Below, in pieces: positions 24,703 to 27,484 of a DNA stretch of 27,484 bases. Within the stretch, counting starts at the first letter, position 1; each line of letters opens with the position of its first letter. The notes beneath the pieces were generated by a model. That model worked only from the letters and a program-made list of their open reading frames with translations, ran no database searches and had not been told where the DNA came from. Source of the DNA: Marinilabiliales bacterium (GTDB lineage: Bacteria; Bacteroidota; Bacteroidia; Bacteroidales; UBA12077); NCBI GenBank assembly GCA_002869305.1, contig PKTC01000535.1, positions 1 through 27,484 on the forward strand, written 5' to 3'. A program made the translations under genes and the position numbers.

Positions 24703-25439
24703 GAAAGTAATAATTGAGTAAGAATTACATTAAACAATAGTATAAAAATACTACTATGCACCACCGCCTTAGTGCTTGATTTACCAACTTCCAAAGATCC
24801 TCCATAAGAATAATATCCATGATAAGCAGAAATGGTAGTTATTAAAAAAGCAAATATTGCTATTTTAATTAGTGCATATACTATATAATAAGGAATAAAT
24901 GCATACTGAATTCCATATACATAATCCTGTGTTGTCATCACTCCCGTGGAAACACCAGCTATCCATCCACCAAATATTCCTATAAGCATGCTCATCAAGC
25001 ATAAAAATGGAGTAAAAATTACTGAAGCAATAATCTTTGGAAGTATTAAATAACTGGCAGAATTAACGCCCATAATTTCCAAAGCATCAATCTGCTCAGT
25101 CACTCTCATAGTACCAATTTCAGATGCTATGTTTGAACCAATCTTTCCGGCTAATATCAAAGCCACAATTGTTGAAGAAAATTCTAAGAGGAGTGTATCT
25201 CTAGCAGTTAAACCAATTAAATATTTTGGATAAATGGGATTTTCTGTGTTATATGCTGTTTGAATTGTAATAACAGCTCCCATAAATATGGAAATTATTG
25301 CAACAATTCCAATCGAATTAATCCCTAACTTATCGATCTCTTTAATAGTTTCCCTATAATATATTTTTAATTTCTCTGGCTTAGCAAAGACTCTAAAAAG
25401 TAAAAGAAAGTATTTTCCTATATGATAAAAAAGTCCCAT
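24699..25439 (-). CDS. mlaE: MlaE/PermE family lipid ABC permease
   Basis: A 246-residue inner-membrane permease with about five or six hydrophobic helices. Family marks are FSSTIVALILAGKIGSNIASE followed by IGTMRVTEQIDALEIMG (the conserved cytoplasmic 'E-x-x-x-M-R-x-T-E-Q-I-D-A' block), and the C-terminal SAYHGYYSYGGSLEVGKSST (the conserved 'G-x-x-T-x-G-G-A-x-x-V-G-x-A-T' block in a diverged form). It works with the ATPase encoded immediately downstream. The ATG at 25439 has a perfect -7 element 20 bp upstream. Confidence 0.92.
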   Translation of the reverse strand: MGLFYHIGKYFLLLFRVFAKPEKLKIYYRETIKEIDKLGINSIGIVAIISIFMGAVITIQTAYNTENPIYPKYLIGLTARDTLLLEFSSTIVALILAGKIGSNIASEIGTMRVTEQIDALEIMGVNSASYLILPKIIASVIFTPFLCLMSMLIGIFGGWIAGVSTGVMTTQDYVYGIQYAFIPYYIVYALIKIAIFAFLITTISAYHGYYSYGGSLEVGKSSTKAVVHSSIFILLFNVILTQLLLS

Positions 25440-25459
25440 AGATTAACTTATTCAGTCTA

Positions 25460-25467
25460 CAAATATA
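25460..25467 (-). promoter_or_regulatory. -7 promoter element of mlaEF
   Basis: The minus strand reads TATATTTG, a perfect TAnnTTTG, 20 bp before the mlaE ATG. The -33 position has TTTAC, a partial match to TTTG. Confidence 0.5.
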
Positions 25468-25591
25468 GTAAATATTAAGTCTGATCGTAAAAACACTTGT
25501 TTAGAATGATATTTTTTATTCTTATTTCTTTTTATTCTTTTTGCATTTCGTAAATTAGTGCATTACTATTGTAATTCTAATATAATTTGAA

Positions 25592-26680
25592 ATGGAAAAT
25601 AACTACTGTGTTATTATGGCTGGTGGAGTTGGAAGTAGATTCTGGCCTCTTAGTAGAATGAATAAGCCAAAACAATTCTTGGATATTTTAGGAACAGGGA
25701 GAACCTTATTACAAATGACTTTCGATCGTTTTAAATCTGTCTGTCCTATTGAAAATATATATATTGTAACTAGTTCGATATATAAGGAAACAATAAATGA
25801 ACAATTACCAGAGTTAAAAGATGAGCAGATTCTTCTTGAACCTATGCGCAGAAATACAGCTCCTTGTATAGCTTATGCTAACTATAATATACTGTCTAAA
25901 AATCCTAATGCAAACATTATAACGGCACCTTCTGATCATCTAATACTCAAGGAAGATGAATTCATTAGAGTTTTAAAGAATGTATTAGATTTTGTATCAG
26001 AAAGAAACGCTTTACTTACACTTGGAATTAAACCAAGTAGACCGGAAACTGGCTATGGTTATATACAAGTTAATGGTGACAAGAACGAGGATGTTGATAA
26101 GGACATTCATAAAGTAAAGACATTCACTGAAAAACCCGATAAGGAATTAGCTAAAGTATTTTTTGAAAGTGGTGAGTTTTTTTGGAATGCAGGAATCTTT
26201 ATTTGGTCATTAAAATCAATAATGAAAGCTTTTGACTCACATTTACCAGAGGTAAACTCTCTGTTTAAGGAAGGAATTAATAATTACAACACGCCAGAAG
26301 AATCTAAATTTATTGAGCAAACATATTCTGAATGTAAAAATATTTCCATTGACTATGGTATTATGGAAAAAGCAGATAATGTGTATGTATACTGCAGTGA
26401 TATTGGCTGGGCTGACTTAGGGACTTGGGGATCTTTACATGAAAACATAGAGAAAGACCAAGATAAAAATTCGATTCTTGGAGAAAATGTATTTGCATAT
26501 GATATTAAAAACTGCATTGTAAATATGCCAAAAGACAAATTAGTTGTGGTTCAGGGCTTGAAAGACCTGATTGTGGTGGAATCTGATGACATTTTACTAA
26601 TTTGTAAAAAAGAGGATGAACAAGAGATTAAGCAATATGTTAACGATGTTAAATTAAAACTTGGAGACAAATACTTATAA
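25592..26680 (+). CDS. manC: Mannose-1-phosphate guanylyltransferase
   Basis: Cytosolic nucleotidyltransferase making GDP-mannose from GTP and mannose-1-phosphate, a precursor for surface polysaccharide and fucose. The 362-residue protein has the pyrophosphorylase signature GGVGSRFWPLSRMNKPKQFL (11-30), EPMRRNTAPC, ITAPSDHLI and FTEKPD (the active-site region), and FFWNAGIFIWS. It lacks the long C-terminal cupin/isomerase domain of bifunctional AlgA/ManC enzymes, so it is the short guanylyltransferase-only form common in Bacteroidota. No other sugar genes adjoin, so it acts as a stand-alone housekeeping locus. A bidirectional terminator follows 4 bp after the stop. Confidence 0.93.
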   Translation: MENNYCVIMAGGVGSRFWPLSRMNKPKQFLDILGTGRTLLQMTFDRFKSVCPIENIYIVTSSIYKETINEQLPELKDEQILLEPMRRNTAPCIAYANYNILSKNPNANIITAPSDHLILKEDEFIRVLKNVLDFVSERNALLTLGIKPSRPETGYGYIQVNGDKNEDVDKDIHKVKTFTEKPDKELAKVFFESGEFFWNAGIFIWSLKSIMKAFDSHLPEVNSLFKEGINNYNTPEESKFIEQTYSECKNISIDYGIMEKADNVYVYCSDIGWADLGTWGSLHENIEKDQDKNSILGENVFAYDIKNCIVNMPKDKLVVVQGLKDLIVVESDDILLICKKEDEQEIKQYVNDVKLKLGDKYL

Positions 26681-26712
26681 AAAAAGAGCCGCTAAACGCG
26701 GCTCTCTTTATT
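26680..26712. terminator. Bidirectional terminator between manC and gldN
   Basis: Stem AGAGCCGC (26685-26692) pairs with GCGGCTCT (26698-26705), five-base loop. The plus side continues CTTTATTT; the minus side runs into five T then ATAAG. It serves both convergent genes. Confidence 0.8.
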
Positions 26713-26724
26713 TATATATCTTTT

Positions 26725-27484
26725 TTAGAACTCCCATAGGTCGTGTTCCATCTCAAATAGCTCCTGTTTAATCTTTTCTGCTTCGTGCAGCACGTTCAAG
26801 CCCTGCATATAAGCCATTACTTGTCTATTATCATAAACATTAGTTTCTCTAACAATATAGCTATTAAATCTTCTTTGGAAAAATATATCGTCGAAACTTA
26901 CTCTTTGAGCATCATTATTTCTATTAAACACCTCTTGTCCGGCTAACAATGGTCTTACTTCTGGAAAATATACCCAAAATGTACGTTGCTTTCTTTCTTG
27001 ACCTGTTTCTAGATCTAAATACCTACGAACCGGACAAATTCCAAGTATTCTTACATTCATAGTTGAATGCTGTTTGTCAAAATACCATTGTTCCTTTATT
27101 TCATATTGATACACCTGATCATATCTAATTTCTCCCTCAATCACTGTTTGCACTAATTCTCCTGTATTTGGATCTGGAACATATTGTGTATCAGGTAAAG
27201 CATCAAACATCTGATAAACCTCATCTCTTGTTGCTAGTTGCTTAAATTCATGATCATGAAATACCGTTAGACCTTCATTGTTGATTCCATAAATCAGAAG
27301 ACTTATTAAACTTTTTCTATCATCCATATCCTCTAATGGATAATAAAATGGATGATTTAATTTTTCTCTACAGTCTATAATCTGCCATATCTTTTCTGTC
27401 CAAAGAATGTCTGCTTCTCTTAAAACTGGGTAAGGTACCGGTCTTTTACCAGGAATATTTTCCTTTACGTAAACCCCGTCATTC
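26725..27484 (-). CDS. gldN: Gliding motility / type IX secretion protein GldN (5' end outside window)
   Basis: The C-terminal 253 residues of GldN/PorN, the periplasmic partner of GldK that forms the ring attached to the outer membrane in the type IX secretion and gliding machinery. The frame is open to the window's right edge, so the start lies outside; ATG 27327 is internal. Upstream of it the same frame reads NDGVYVKENIPGKRPVPYPV, then LREADILWTEKIWQIIDCRE and NHPFYYPLED, the highly conserved GldN N-terminal half. The later part has RVLGICPVRRY-type (here RILGICPVRRY) and VYFPEVRPLL blocks, also typical. By general knowledge gldKLM should lie upstream, beyond the window. The C-terminus is complete and closes at the bidirectional terminator. 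Confidence 0.95.
   Translation of the reverse strand, partial: NDGVYVKENIPGKRPVPYPVLREADILWTEKIWQIIDCREKLNHPFYYPLEDMDDRKSLISLLIYGINNEGLTVFHDHEFKQLATRDEVYQMFDALPDTQYVPDPNTGELVQTVIEGEIRYDQVYQYEIKEQWYFDKQHSTMNVRILGICPVRRYLDLETGQERKQRTFWVYFPEVRPLLAGQEVFNRNNDAQRVSFDDIFFQRRFNSYIVRETNVYDNRQVMAYMQGLNVLHEAEKIKQELFEMEHDLWEF

Noticed and set aside
27325..27327. ATG 27327 as the start of gldN
   Set aside because: The frame is open upstream to the window edge and encodes the most conserved part of GldN, so this Met is internal.

Overview
The window is a low-GC stretch of bacterial chromosome, most likely from a free-living member of the phylum Bacteroidota. Marine or sediment Marinilabiliales/Bacteroidales-type lineages fit best, but the order is inference. 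The evidence is: (i) the GldN/PorN component of the type IX secretion (gliding) machinery, entering from the right edge; (ii) families largely or typically found in Bacteroidota (DUF4834, DUF5723, a carboxypeptidase-regulatory-like plus TonB receptor, a fused single-chain L-serine dehydratase); (iii) near absence of Shine-Dalgarno sequences; (iv) repeated perfect matches to the Bacteroidota -7 promoter element TAnnTTTG upstream of genes. I see no tRNA, rRNA, CRISPR array, insertion sequence or phage gene.

Layout, left to right. 1-3.7 kb: a small DUF4834 membrane protein diverges from trpS; then zupT and sdaA on the minus strand. 3.8-9.1 kb: a PPK2 polyphosphate kinase converges on a minus-strand operon encoding an LPP20-like exported protein, a Na+/phosphate cotransporter with an added periplasmic Ig-like domain, and a GNAT-fold protein. 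9.2-11.6 kb: a TonB-dependent receptor of the haem/haemoglobin type, interrupted by one in-frame TAA with 129 further sense codons that are clearly the barrel's C-terminus. 11.7-17.7 kb: a plus-strand three-gene operon of uncharacterised envelope proteins (inner-membrane DUF3352-like protein with a beta-propeller, a probable lipoprotein or exported protein, a DUF5723 outer-membrane protein) closed by a hairpin terminator. 17.9-20.3 kb: a FadL/OmpP1 porin and a cysteine-containing exported protein.

20.3-23.9 kb is the most interesting region: a minus-strand sulfur operon (sulfide:quinone oxidoreductase-like flavoprotein, DUF1641 protein, TusE/DsrC-like carrier with only the terminal cysteine, DsrE-like sulfurtransferase). 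Divergent from it is an Fnr-like regulator that keeps three of the four FNR iron-sulfur ligands by position. The shared intergenic region carries two identical perfect 12-bp palindromes of exact FNR type (TGAT-N4-ATCA) 16 bp apart, which together form one 28-bp palindrome. The reading is a redox- or sulfur-responsive sulfide oxidation/persulfide relay unit with built-in autoregulation.

23.9-27.5 kb: an MlaFE lipid-transport pair (no MlaD beside it), a GDP-mannose pyrophosphorylase, a bidirectional terminator, and the C-terminal 253 residues of GldN.
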